Below, in pieces: positions 1 through 8,166 of a stretch of 64,000 bases of DNA. This DNA is from Enterobacterales bacterium (GTDB taxonomy: Bacteria > Pseudomonadota > Gammaproteobacteria > Enterobacterales > Enterobacteriaceae), in the NCBI GenBank assembly GCA_015654925.1, contig JAATFX010000021.1, positions 1-64,000 on the forward strand. Reading direction: 5' to 3'. A model generated the notes under the pieces. The model saw only the letters and a program-made list of their open reading frames with translations, was not told the origin of the DNA and ran no database searches. Within the stretch, counting starts at the first letter, position 1. Every line of letters starts with the position of its first letter. The translations under genes and the position numbers were made by a program.

Positions 1-1325
1 ACCTGGCCCAGGGGCAGATCGCCGAACTGGCCGTAAGCGGTGCCGGAAAACAGCACCAGCATGCCGTCATCGGCCAGAAATTCCACCACCGCGTTTAACG
101 GCCCGACGCCGGGCGCGCAAATAATCATATCCGAGGCGCCGTCAGGGCCGAGCAGGGAATAAAGCCGGGATTTATAATCGGGGGTTTCGTTTAATGAAAT
201 ATAAATAATTTCCCGGCCGGCGGCCTGCGCCATGGCCCGGAAGTCGGTTTGCATAATATCCAGCCGGGCGCGTGAATTATTGGTAACGATAATGCGCCGG
301 GGACCGCGGCGATGTTTTAACGCCCGCAGCAGATGAATCCGGCCCATGGTACCGCCGCCGCCGGAAATCAGCAGCGTACCGCCGGGTTTATAATCATAAC
401 GGTATTTATCATGCCTTAATGCGCCCGATAGGGAATGGTCGCAGGAGCCGGTGATATTCACCTTGTTATAATGAATTTTAGCGATATCGGCCCGCACGCG
501 GTCGCGCCGCGGGTGTTCCTGCAACCAGCAAAGCAGCCCGCGGACGGCCAGGCGCTCCGTCAGCGCCGTTACCGTAGCGCCGTCCGGGTCGCCGATAATG
601 ATAATGTCATCGTAACCATCGGGCGGTAATTCGGCGCAGGTGCGGGCAATCGCCGTTCCGGCGGGCAAGCGCAGGGTATGGAGTAATTTACCGGCATCCA
701 CCGCGGTAATATCGCGGGCGACCAGGGGCGCATCCAGGTTAAAAGATGCGGTGATGCCCGGATCGATATAGATCAGCAGCCGTCCGTCCGGCAGCACGGC
801 CTGCCGGGAATGCTGCACAAACGCGGCTTCCACGCAGGCCAAAGGCTCGGTTTGCGCCACCGCGGCGTAACTCAGGTCGTCCCCCACCGGGAAGGCGCAA
901 CTGCCGTGATCCGAGGTGAATACCTCCGCCCCGAGCAGGATATATTGCGCCATGCCGCCGGGCACGTTAACGCCGATACAAAAACGTTCGCCGCGCAAAT
1001 AGACATCCGGCTGTACGCCGAAACGGGTACCCGCGGGCCATTGCCGGGCCATGTCCCGCCCGGGCCGCGCCACCGTCAGCGCAAGTTCATGGCCGAGCAC
1101 CACCGGGTCCCGGCTGAAATCACGATCCTTGAACAGCGGATAATCATTGCCCAGCGCGATCATCTTGACGTCGGAGGCGCAAATCGAGAAGGCGTCCACG
1201 CGCGCCAGCACTTCACGGGGGCCCGGATCGGGCAGCTGCTGCGCGGTGGGCTGGTCGTGCCGGCCGAAAGAGTCGATGCCCCGGCCGTAAAAAGTCCAGC
1301 GCAGATTGTTCAGGGGTTGCGTCAT
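1..1325 (-). CDS. Zinc-dependent alcohol dehydrogenase family (MDR), C-terminus beyond window
   Basis: About 441 codons are visible and the 3' end runs off the window. The conceptual protein starts MTQPLNN and has the medium-chain dehydrogenase layout: an N-terminal GroES-like domain with the zinc-ligand region SICASD near residue 50 and a GHE motif near 80, then a nucleotide-binding region with a glycine-rich GGGGTMG turn. It is expected to oxidise or reduce a polyol or sugar phosphate with NAD(P). The start codon lies 18 bases after the stop of the AGE-epimerase gene, so it is the third gene of the isomerase operon. In L-sorbose operons a zinc dehydrogenase (SorE) accompanies a mannose-family PTS, which makes a sugar-phosphate reductase plausible here; that is inference. 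The protein is longer than ordinary 350-residue MDR enzymes. Confidence 0.8.
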   Translation of the reverse strand, partial: MTQPLNNLRWTFYGRGIDSFGRHDQPTAQQLPDPGPREVLARVDAFSICASDVKMIALGNDYPLFKDRDFSRDPVVLGHELALTVARPGRDMARQWPAGTRFGVQPDVYLRGERFCIGVNVPGGMAQYILLGAEVFTSDHGSCAFPVGDDLSYAAVAQTEPLACVEAAFVQHSRQAVLPDGRLLIYIDPGITASFNLDAPLVARDITAVDAGKLLHTLRLPAGTAIARTCAELPPDGYDDIIIIGDPDGATVTALTERLAVRGLLCWLQEHPRRDRVRADIAKIHYNKVNITGSCDHSLSGALRHDKYRYDYKPGGTLLISGGGGTMGRIHLLRALKHRRGPRRIIVTNNSRARLDIMQTDFRAMAQAAGREIIYISLNETPDYKSRLYSLLGPDGASDMIICAPGVGPLNAVVEFLADDGMLVLFSGTAYGQFGDLPLGQ

Positions 1326-1343
1326 CACCAGTTCCTCAATTGA

Positions 1344-2516
1344 TTAGGACGGGCCGGATTGCCCGCTGGCAACCCTGCCCAGGTCCGGCGCACCGCCCGG
1401 TTGCTCGGCGGCCAGCCGGTCCAATTCGCAGCAGGCGACATACAAATGATAAAGCGTCGACGACGGCGTGGGCCGCGATATCCGTTCCCCGGCAGCGGTA
1501 ATTTCATCGCAGTACAAGCCGCGGGGTTCGCCGTGGATAAATGCGGCGAACATGGCCTCGACGTGGGTATCGATATCCTGGTCCTGCCCCGGCGTCGCGC
1601 CGGCGCGGTAATTCACCACATCCGCCTTGATACGTTCAGTCTGGCACCAAAGCCGGCTCGCGGCCCGCAAGGGCGCGCCGTCCCATCGCAGCTCGTTCAT
1701 CACGGCGCCGCTCGCCGGATTTTCGCCATGGGACCGGGCGAAACGTTGCAGCGCCGCGCGGACTTCCGCCGTATCGATACCGGATTGCCGCTGGTATTCA
1801 TACAGCAACCAGGTCCATTCGTGATGGTGTCCCGGGTCAACCTGCGCCGACACCTCCAGCGCGGGTTGCCAGCCGGCGGCGAAAAACTCCACCAGGCACT
1901 GGCGGCGATGATTGAAAAAGCGGCGCATAAACAGCTGATAAAGATGATGGGATTCCTGTTCCCACCGGCTGTCGCCGGTGGCGCGCCACCAATTAAGGCA
2001 CGCTTCGAACAAATGCATATTGGGATTTTGGCTGAGCAGCGGCGGACGTTGGGTATTGAGGGCGTATCCCCCCTCAGACAGGGCCAGATGGCGTTTCATC
2101 CAGTCATGGAGCCGCTGCGCTTTGAGTCGGAATGCCGCGTCGCCGGACATCTGGTAAAGGGCGCTATAAGCCAGCAAGGCGAAAGCCTGCTCGTAGGTAT
2201 TGATTTCCCGGGCCGCGCCGGCGTCGCCCAGGGCAAATAAAAACGGGCCGTCGGCCAGCCGGAATGCAGGCAACGCGGTGCGCTCGCAGGCCAGCGCCTG
2301 TTCGCCGGCGTCAATCCAGCCGGCGGCGGTCGCATGGGCGAACACATATAATTGCCGCAGTTGCACCCGGCTGCGCATCAGCGCCGCGACGGGAGGGATT
2401 TCCTCCATAAACGCCCGCGGGTAAGGGGGCTGGTCATAGATGCCCGCGCGTAAAAAAACCGGCAGCGCGTCGCGGCGCATCCACCGGCTGAAACGCCGCG
2501 CGCCGGCCATCATCAT
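1344..2516 (-). CDS. AGE-family sugar epimerase/isomerase (N-acylglucosamine 2-epimerase fold)
   Basis: This 390-residue protein has the (alpha/alpha)6-barrel signature of the AGE/mannose isomerase family: an N-terminal GIYDQPPYP stretch, MHLFEACLNWW in the middle, PGHHHEWTWLL with the catalytic histidine region, and a C-terminal QTERIKA segment. Members interconvert N-acylglucosamine/mannosamine or aldose/ketose pairs such as mannose/fructose without cofactor. The chosen ATG forms an ATGA overlap with the stop of the upstream isomerase gene; a longer reading frame extends to 2657 but would overlap that gene by about 145 bases. Its partner genes suggest it converts a sugar, or a product of PTS uptake, into the fructose/mannose pool. 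Exact substrate cannot be read from sequence. Confidence 0.8.
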   Translation of the reverse strand: MMMAGARRFSRWMRRDALPVFLRAGIYDQPPYPRAFMEEIPPVAALMRSRVQLRQLYVFAHATAAGWIDAGEQALACERTALPAFRLADGPFLFALGDAGAAREINTYEQAFALLAYSALYQMSGDAAFRLKAQRLHDWMKRHLALSEGGYALNTQRPPLLSQNPNMHLFEACLNWWRATGDSRWEQESHHLYQLFMRRFFNHRRQCLVEFFAAGWQPALEVSAQVDPGHHHEWTWLLYEYQRQSGIDTAEVRAALQRFARSHGENPASGAVMNELRWDGAPLRAASRLWCQTERIKADVVNYRAGATPGQDQDIDTHVEAMFAAFIHGEPRGLYCDEITAAGERISRPTPSSTLYHLYVACCELDRLAAEQPGGAPDLGRVASGQSGPS

Positions 2517-4279
2517 CGCGTACCCCCCTGTTGCCGGACATTGGCCACGATAATGCCCGTCGCGCCTTGGCCCGCTATCCCGGACACGCGATAGCGCCGC
2601 ACCGACCCGGGGATAATCAGCGTCTCGGCGTAATGCAGGGTATAAGGGGCAAAGCAATTATCCGGGCAGTCGACGATAGCCTCCCGGCCTTCAATCAGAT
2701 TGAGCATCTGGAACTCCCCGCGCGTTTCCAGCGTAACGGCGGTTTTGATCCAGTAACGGTGGGTATCGATAAACTCCAGTTCATGCAGCCCGGTGCGTTC
2801 ACAGGTGAAATCCGCGTTATCTTCCTTGACGTCTATCCGGTTGATCAGCTGTTCCCGGCACCATCGGGTGTCGCGATCGGCTTGAATCACCTGCCGGCCA
2901 TGGGCCAAATGCACGGGACGCGGCTGGTTATCCAGCCCCAGGCGCCCCCAGTCCCATAATTTGAAGGTGAAAATATACGGGGTGGCGGAAATTTCCAGGA
3001 TCATGGCATTGCTGCCCGAACAGTGAATGGTGCCGGCGGGGATCAAAATATGATCGTGTTTTTTCACCGGGAAATTGTTGACGTATTGCAGCGCATCCAA
3101 CTGCCCGGTCCGCTGCGCCTGCTCGATGGCCGTCACTATCTCCGCCGCCCGCACGCCGGTTTTCAGGCCCAGATATACGCTGGCATCGGCGCCGGCATCC
3201 AGCAGGTAGTAGCTCTCATCCTGGGTATAATGCATCCCGAAATGCTGCTGGATATAATCGGTTAACGGATGCACCTGCAAACTGAGATTGCCCCCCTCCA
3301 TGGTGTCGAGAAAGTCAAAACGGATAGGAAACTCGGCGCCGAAACGGGCGTAGTTATGCTCCCCCAGCAATTCAACCGGCCTGGCCAGCACCAGGTTGAT
3401 GGCCGGCAGGGTGATGCGGGCGCCGTGATAACCGAGGGTCAGGCTGTTCTCTTCGGGCACGCCGTCAAAACACCAGGCATAATTTTTTTCCGTCGGCGGC
3501 AGCGCGCAGACCTCTTCCATCCACTTGCCGCCCCATACCCCCGGGTCGAAAAACGGTTTTAGCCTGAACGGCCTGGCCAGGCAGGCGTCCAGGCCGGCCT
3601 GGAAAGCCGCTTGATCGATCATCACCGCCGGTTGCGCCAACGAATCGAGATAAAAATCGAACTGTGCGAACAGCGTGCGCTTATACCGGTCGGCCACCCG
3701 CCATTCCCAGAAAAACCCGCGTTTATATTTTTTAAGAAAATCTTCCTGCGGATTATGGACCAGCCAATTGCTGTCCCCCGCCCGCCAATCCAGCTGCCGC
3801 TGCCAGCGGGGATAATCGATATAGACCAAAATATCGGCCCGCCCCGCCAACGCCGCTCCGGTGCCGATAATGCAGGTTAAACCGTCATATCCGTGCTGTT
3901 GTCGCCGCAGCCGCTCCACGGCATCGGGCAGCAGGTAATCATCCAGGGTCTGGCAGCTCATTACGCCAAACACCCGATCGGCGGTAAGCGTATCCGCCAG
4001 CCGGTTTTCCAGCGCGTCGCCACGCTGATAGCATTCGTCCATATACAGCCACTGGGCCGCCCGCAATAACTCATGTTCTTCGGTCAACTGCCGTTTTAGC
4101 CCGGCGAGATCCACGCCGGGATAACAATCCAGTGCGAGGGTGATACCCGCGCCGCCGGCCGCCGCCGCGGCCAGCGCCCCGCAGATTTCGCGCCAGCCCG
4201 AATAGACTTTGCCCGCACGGCTCGCCACCTCGATCGATGGATCTTTCTCATAATTCGCTTCATGAGTGAGGTAAGGCAT
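2513..4279 (-). CDS. Class I mannose-6-phosphate isomerase with N-terminal degenerate kinase-like domain
   Basis: This is a 588-residue protein, against about 320-390 for ordinary class I enzymes. From about residue 240 (KPFFDPGVWGGKW) it is a cupin phosphomannose isomerase; the metal ligands are visible as Gln335 and His337 (SLQVHP), Glu355 (QDESYY) and His419 (PAGTIHC). It should interconvert mannose-6-phosphate and fructose-6-phosphate, or a related pair. Residues about 45-215 resemble a uridine-kinase-type P-loop domain in spacing (LALDCYPG near 47, YMDECY near 79, VYIDYPRW near 152, KKYKRG near 183), but the GKS/T of the P-loop is missing. It is first gene of the leftward operon and diverges from the PTS operon, sharing its regulatory region. 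Confidence 0.85.
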   Translation of the reverse strand: MPYLTHEANYEKDPSIEVASRAGKVYSGWREICGALAAAAAGGAGITLALDCYPGVDLAGLKRQLTEEHELLRAAQWLYMDECYQRGDALENRLADTLTADRVFGVMSCQTLDDYLLPDAVERLRRQQHGYDGLTCIIGTGAALAGRADILVYIDYPRWQRQLDWRAGDSNWLVHNPQEDFLKKYKRGFFWEWRVADRYKRTLFAQFDFYLDSLAQPAVMIDQAAFQAGLDACLARPFRLKPFFDPGVWGGKWMEEVCALPPTEKNYAWCFDGVPEENSLTLGYHGARITLPAINLVLARPVELLGEHNYARFGAEFPIRFDFLDTMEGGNLSLQVHPLTDYIQQHFGMHYTQDESYYLLDAGADASVYLGLKTGVRAAEIVTAIEQAQRTGQLDALQYVNNFPVKKHDHILIPAGTIHCSGSNAMILEISATPYIFTFKLWDWGRLGLDNQPRPVHLAHGRQVIQADRDTRWCREQLINRIDVKEDNADFTCERTGLHELEFIDTHRYWIKTAVTLETRGEFQMLNLIEGREAIVDCPDNCFAPYTLHYAETLIIPGSVRRYRVSGIAGQGATGIIVANVRQQGGTR

Positions 4280-4293
4280 GAATTCCTCCGTAG

Positions 4294-4307
4294 GTTAAAC
4301 GATTAAC
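4294..4307. promoter_or_regulatory. Operator-like site, LacI type, near the leftward gene
   Basis: GTTAAACGATTAAC is a near-perfect palindrome centred on CG, with mismatches only at the bases flanking the central A/T pair. CG-centred palindromes of this size are typical operators of LacI-family repressors. It lies just upstream of the isomerase start, and its core AACGATTAA recurs inverted near 4421. The LacI gene at 8167 is the obvious candidate to bind it. Confidence 0.5.
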
Positions 4308-4418
4308 TTAAAATTCATCGTCAAGACTATTACTTGCCTTGGCTGGTTTCAAGTATGCATTTCCAACCAATTTAATTAACTATTTGAATTTAATATATTA
4401 TTATAATACGAATGGCGA

Positions 4419-4435
4419 GTTTAATCGTTAATTTG
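4419..4435. promoter_or_regulatory. Second operator-like site, inverted copy of the first core
   Basis: AGTTTAATCGTTAATTTG contains TTAATCGTT, the exact reverse complement of AACGATTAA in the site at 4294. The two cores are about 123 bases apart, so a looping repressor could silence both divergent operons. The outer bases are less symmetrical than in the first site. Confidence 0.45.
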
Positions 4436-4449
4436 TGATTACGGTCATA
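4434..4449 (+). promoter_or_regulatory. Putative CRP-cAMP binding site
   Basis: TGTGATTACGGTCATA matches the TGTGA-N6-TCACA consensus at nine of ten specified bases. It sits about 87-102 bases upstream of the rightward dehydrogenase start, overlaps the edge of the second operator-like site, and would fit catabolite control of a PTS sugar operon. No single convincing -35/-10 pair could be assigned in this AT-rich region. Confidence 0.45.
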
Positions 4450-4535
4450 TTTTTATGCGAAATAACTGACCATATGTGAGTAAATCGAATAACCTTTATT
4501 TACGCGATCGAAACGGAGAGGCGGCACGGAGACAA

Positions 4536-5573
4536 ATGAAAAAAACAGCGGTACATTTTGGCGCGGGTGCGCTCGGGCGGGGTCTGGCTATCCCATATCT
4601 GCTGGACGGCGGTTATGAGGTGATTGCGGTAGACGCGGATCGCCAGCTGATCGCCTTGCTCAAGGCGCGCGCGGGGTATGACCTGGCGATCGCCGATCGC
4701 CATGAAACCCGGCATATCCCCCTGGCCGACGCGCTGCACCCCGAAGATGGCGCGCTGGCGGACCGGCTGGCCCAGGCGGAGCTGATTACCACCTCGGTAC
4801 GTAAAGAAAACCTGCATCATGTGGCCGCGGCGCTGATACACGTCAGGCCAAAGACGGTGATCTGCTGTGAAAACATCGAACAAAGCGGCGCTTTTTTTGC
4901 CTCGTTGCTCAGCCGCGCGGGCGTTGACCCCCAGGGCTGGCTGCTGCCGGATTGCATGGTGGATCGCATCTGTTCCGCGCAATGGCCCGCATCCCTGACC
5001 ATTGAAACCGAGTCGTACGGGTCGGTGGTGGTTGACGATCTGCCGGGCGCTGCCGTTCCGCCTACCTTCGAAACCACCCGCGACATTGCGGCCCGTTTTC
5101 AGGAAAAGCGGATTTTGGTCAATACCTATGCCGACGGCGTCGCTTTCCTCGGGCAGGCGCGGGGGTTGGCTTACCTGTACCAGGCCGCGGAAAATCAGGA
5201 GATCAACGATCTCATCGCCGGTTATATGCAGGTGACGAAATATTTTCTGCGGGTGGTTTATGGTTTTGATGCCGGCCATCTCGACGTCGTGGCGCAACGT
5301 CACCGCGCCCGGCTGGGCAACCCCGCCATTCGACGCCCGCTCGCTACCGTGGCCCGCGATTTTCTACGCAAAATAACGGTGCGGGAGCGGTTTATTTACC
5401 CGCTGGTTGAACTGATGAGGCGCGGGGAAAATATCGATAACGCCCTGCCCTTTCTCAACGCCCTGATCGCCGGCTGGGCCAATCAGCAGGTCGATCCGGC
5501 CGCGGCGCGCCAACAGGCGCTGGCGGCGATTGCCGATGACGCGCTGCTCGCCAAACTCGGAGAAGCATTATGA
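4536..5573 (+). CDS. Mannitol-1-phosphate 5-dehydrogenase family protein
   Basis: The 345-residue protein begins MKKTAVHFGAGALGRG, a Rossmann FGAGxxGRG motif characteristic of the MtlD/mannitol dehydrogenase family. The second half has NTYADGVAFLGQ, KYFLRVVYGFDAGHLD and the RERFIYPL region that forms the substrate-binding helical domain. Members oxidise mannitol-1-phosphate or similar hexitol phosphates to fructose-6-phosphate with NAD. The ATG at 4536 is preferred over an in-frame ATG at 4476 because GGAG lies five bases upstream and the family starts directly at the nucleotide-binding strand. It is the first gene of the PTS operon and overlaps EIIA by four bases. Pairing with a mannose-family PTS rather than EII-Mtl is uncommon, so the substrate may be another hexitol or ketose. 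Confidence 0.85.
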   Translation: MKKTAVHFGAGALGRGLAIPYLLDGGYEVIAVDADRQLIALLKARAGYDLAIADRHETRHIPLADALHPEDGALADRLAQAELITTSVRKENLHHVAAALIHVRPKTVICCENIEQSGAFFASLLSRAGVDPQGWLLPDCMVDRICSAQWPASLTIETESYGSVVVDDLPGAAVPPTFETTRDIAARFQEKRILVNTYADGVAFLGQARGLAYLYQAAENQEINDLIAGYMQVTKYFLRVVYGFDAGHLDVVAQRHRARLGNPAIRRPLATVARDFLRKITVRERFIYPLVELMRRGENIDNALPFLNALIAGWANQQVDPAAARQQALAAIADDALLAKLGEAL

Positions 5574-5986
5574 TCGAGGTTATTTTTGCCGCCCACGGCC
5601 AGTCGGCGCCGGCCATGGCGGACAGCGTCGCGATGGTGCTGGGCGCAGGCCAGCGCTTGCATACGCTGGCATTGACCCACGATGAAGGCATTGCGCATTT
5701 TCGCCGGCAGTTAACGTCGCTGGTGGCAACCCTGCGCCAGGGCGCAAACGATGGGATATTGATTTTAACCGATATGCCGGCGGGCACGCCTTATAACGTC
5801 GGCGTCGAATTGGCCCTGGCCCATGAAAATATGGATGTGTTATCCGGCGCCAATTTCCCCATGGTATTAACCGCCTTGGACCAAAATGAGCTGCCCCTGG
5901 CCGAATTAGCCGCATTGGTCATGGCGACCGGCCGGGAGTCCATTCATGGTTTCGTGGACGTAGAATTCCCCCAGGAGGATTTTTAA
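5570..5986 (+). CDS. PTS EIIA component, mannose/sorbose family
   Basis: The protein has 138 residues and starts MIEVIFAAHGQ; His9 in AAHG is the expected phosphorylation site that takes phosphate from HPr. The motif TDMPAGTPYNVG is the conserved TD..GGTP-type loop of the EIIA-Man fold. It is a free-standing cytoplasmic domain, as in sorbose/fructose systems, not fused to EIIB as in ManX. The start overlaps the dehydrogenase stop (ATGA), implying translational coupling. Confidence 0.9.
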   Translation: MIEVIFAAHGQSAPAMADSVAMVLGAGQRLHTLALTHDEGIAHFRRQLTSLVATLRQGANDGILILTDMPAGTPYNVGVELALAHENMDVLSGANFPMVLTALDQNELPLAELAALVMATGRESIHGFVDVEFPQEDF

Positions 5987-5988
5987 TC

Positions 5989-6486
5989 ATGGCTATTTCG
6001 TTTTTGCGTATCGACGATCGGCTTATCCATGGCCAAATGGCGGCCAGTTGGATCGGTTCAAGCCCTTGCGACGGCCTCGTGGTGGTGGATGACGACGCCG
6101 CCGATAATGAAATTCAAAAAAGAGTATTACTTTCCATTTTGCCGTCGGTTAAAACCTGGGTATTCAGTATTGATGAAGCCGCGGAAAAACTGCCCAAAAT
6201 CATGGCATCATTAAAGAAATACTATCTTATCGTGCGCAGCGCATCGGCGCTGGTCAACCTGACCGCGCGCAATGATCAACTGGTAAAAATCCACCCCCGC
6301 ATCAATGTCGGCCCACTGTCAAAACGCCAGGATGCCATCGCCATCAATAAAGGCCAGGGCATTATACCGGAAGAGATTCCCGCCTTTGAACGGCTCAAAG
6401 CCCTGGGGTTCACCATCGAGTTCCGTTTGCTGCCGGACACGCCGGCGGTAAGCTGGGACAGCGTCGCGGCAAAGCTAGCGAGGTAA
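5989..6486 (+). CDS. PTS EIIB component, mannose/sorbose family
   Basis: This is a 165-residue protein with the family's opening motif RIDDRLIHGQ; His14 is the phosphorylated histidine that passes phosphate to the incoming sugar. The middle (INVGPLSKR) and C-terminal FRLLPDTP segments are typical. The start follows AGGAGG directly after the EIIA stop. Cytoplasmic, docking on the EIIC/EIID membrane pair encoded next. Confidence 0.92.
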   Translation: MAISFLRIDDRLIHGQMAASWIGSSPCDGLVVVDDDAADNEIQKRVLLSILPSVKTWVFSIDEAAEKLPKIMASLKKYYLIVRSASALVNLTARNDQLVKIHPRINVGPLSKRQDAIAINKGQGIIPEEIPAFERLKALGFTIEFRLLPDTPAVSWDSVAAKLAR

Positions 6487-6490
6487 CGGC

Positions 6491-7288
6491 ATGATCGAAA
6501 TTAATGTTTTCCAGGCGGCCCTGATCGGCGTGTTTTGTTATCTGGGCGCGCTCACCACCCCCTGGCTGCTGGGATTGACCGGCGGCTGGTACACCCTGTC
6601 CCGCCCGCTGGTGGCCGCGTTTATCACCGGACTTATCGTCGGCGACGTGGAACGCGCGATTATTATCGGCGTAGCGGTCCAGACCGTGTATATCGCCTTC
6701 GTTTCACCCGGCAACGCCATGCCGCAGGATCTTAATTTTGTATCCTGGCTGGCCCTGCCGCTGGCGATACTCTCGGGCCAGGATGCCAAAGTGGCGGTGA
6801 CTCTCGCGGCGACGATCGGCGTGGCGGGCACCATTATTTTTAATTTTACCATGTTATCCAACGTACTGTGGAATACCCGCGCCGATCAAGCCCTGGCCGA
6901 GGGAAATAAACGGGCCTGGCAGCGTAATGCCGTATGGTTCCCGCAAATCAGCAATTTTATCGTTCGTTTTGTGCCGGTATTTTTTGCCTGCCTGTATGGG
7001 CCGAAATATATCGAAGCCCTGGTGAATATCATGCCCGCCACCCTGATGCACGTGGTGACGGTATTCGGCGGCGTACTGCCCGCCGTGGGGATCGCCATGC
7101 TGATGCGCCAGGCCATTATCGAGCGTTCGATGTTGATTTATTTTTTATTTGGTTTTGTCTGCGTGGTTTTTCTCAAGGTCAATATGATTGCCCTGGTGAT
7201 AATCAGTCTGTTGCTGGCGCTGATTCACTATAAATATAAGCCTGCCGCCGTGGCGCGTAGCGATAATAATCAGGAGGATGAATTCTAA
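6491..7288 (+). CDS. PTS EIIC component, mannose/sorbose family
   Basis: This is a 265-residue polytopic membrane protein with hydrophobic segments throughout. It carries the family features GDVERAIIIGVAVQTVYIAFVSPG (read as two short motifs: GDVERA and IAFVSPGNAMPQD) and a polar C-terminal tail. EIIC forms the translocation channel together with EIID. Its stop overlaps the EIID ATG, consistent with coupled synthesis of a one-to-one complex. Confidence 0.92.
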   Translation: MIEINVFQAALIGVFCYLGALTTPWLLGLTGGWYTLSRPLVAAFITGLIVGDVERAIIIGVAVQTVYIAFVSPGNAMPQDLNFVSWLALPLAILSGQDAKVAVTLAATIGVAGTIIFNFTMLSNVLWNTRADQALAEGNKRAWQRNAVWFPQISNFIVRFVPVFFACLYGPKYIEALVNIMPATLMHVVTVFGGVLPAVGIAMLMRQAIIERSMLIYFLFGFVCVVFLKVNMIALVIISLLLALIHYKYKPAAVARSDNNQEDEF

Positions 7289-8151
7289 TGAGTAGCGATA
7301 ATTATTCCACGCCGGCGGATTACCGGCAGAATTCCGCCGCCCTGCCGGTCAAACTGGATAAAGCGACCCTGAATAAATGCTGGCTTAATTGGGCAATGCA
7401 CAATATTACCGTCGCCTCTTATGACCGTATGGAAGGCCATGGCTTCGTCAAAGCGCTGATGCCGGCCATCGAACGGTTTTATCCCGGCGAGATCGGCGCG
7501 CAAATGGCGGTGCTACAGCCCCATACCGCTTATTTTAATACCGAACCCCAGCTTGGGGCTATCGTTACCGGCATCGTCATCGGCATGGAAGAACAGCGGG
7601 CCAACGGCGAGCCCATCGATTCAAACTCCATCCAGACCATTAAAAATTCCCTGATGGGGCCGATTGCCGGCATTGGCGATTCATCGATCCAGGGCACCCT
7701 GATCCCGATTTTGTTAAGTATCGCCATTTCGCTATCCCAGGGCGGCTCGGTGCTGGGGCCGATTTTTTATATTTTGGTGTTTAATATACTGATTATTTCG
7801 CTGAGTTATCGCGTGTTCCATTCCGGTTATAAGCTGGGGGTCAGGGCGGTTGATTATTTTGTCAGCGAAAACGCCAATAAGCTGCGGGAATGCATGTCGA
7901 TTATCGGCGTGACGGTGATCGGCGGCATCGCCTCCACCTATATTAACCTGTCCACCCCCTTAACCTTCTCCTCCGGCGGGGTGAAGATCGACGCGCAAAA
8001 GATCCTGGACGGCATTTTCCCCAATTTACTGCCGCTGCTCGCCGTACTGGGCGTCTGGATATTGTTAACGCGATTTAAGTTATCGGTGGTTAAGACTATG
8101 ATAGTGACGTTGTTGATATCGGGGATCGGTGCGTTCATCGGCATTTTTTAA
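7288..8151 (+). CDS. PTS EIID component, mannose/sorbose family
   Basis: The 287-residue protein contains the EIID hallmarks: HNITVASYDRMEG in the N-terminal cytoplasmic part, NTEPQLGAIVTG, the strongly conserved SLMGPIAGIGDSS loop, then C-terminal membrane helices. With EIIC it forms the sugar-translocating complex in the inner membrane. It is the last structural gene before the LacI regulator, 15 bases away. Confidence 0.92.
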   Translation: MSSDNYSTPADYRQNSAALPVKLDKATLNKCWLNWAMHNITVASYDRMEGHGFVKALMPAIERFYPGEIGAQMAVLQPHTAYFNTEPQLGAIVTGIVIGMEEQRANGEPIDSNSIQTIKNSLMGPIAGIGDSSIQGTLIPILLSIAISLSQGGSVLGPIFYILVFNILIISLSYRVFHSGYKLGVRAVDYFVSENANKLRECMSIIGVTVIGGIASTYINLSTPLTFSSGGVKIDAQKILDGIFPNLLPLLAVLGVWILLTRFKLSVVKTMIVTLLISGIGAFIGIF

Positions 8152-8166
8152 GGGAGCAATACCATA

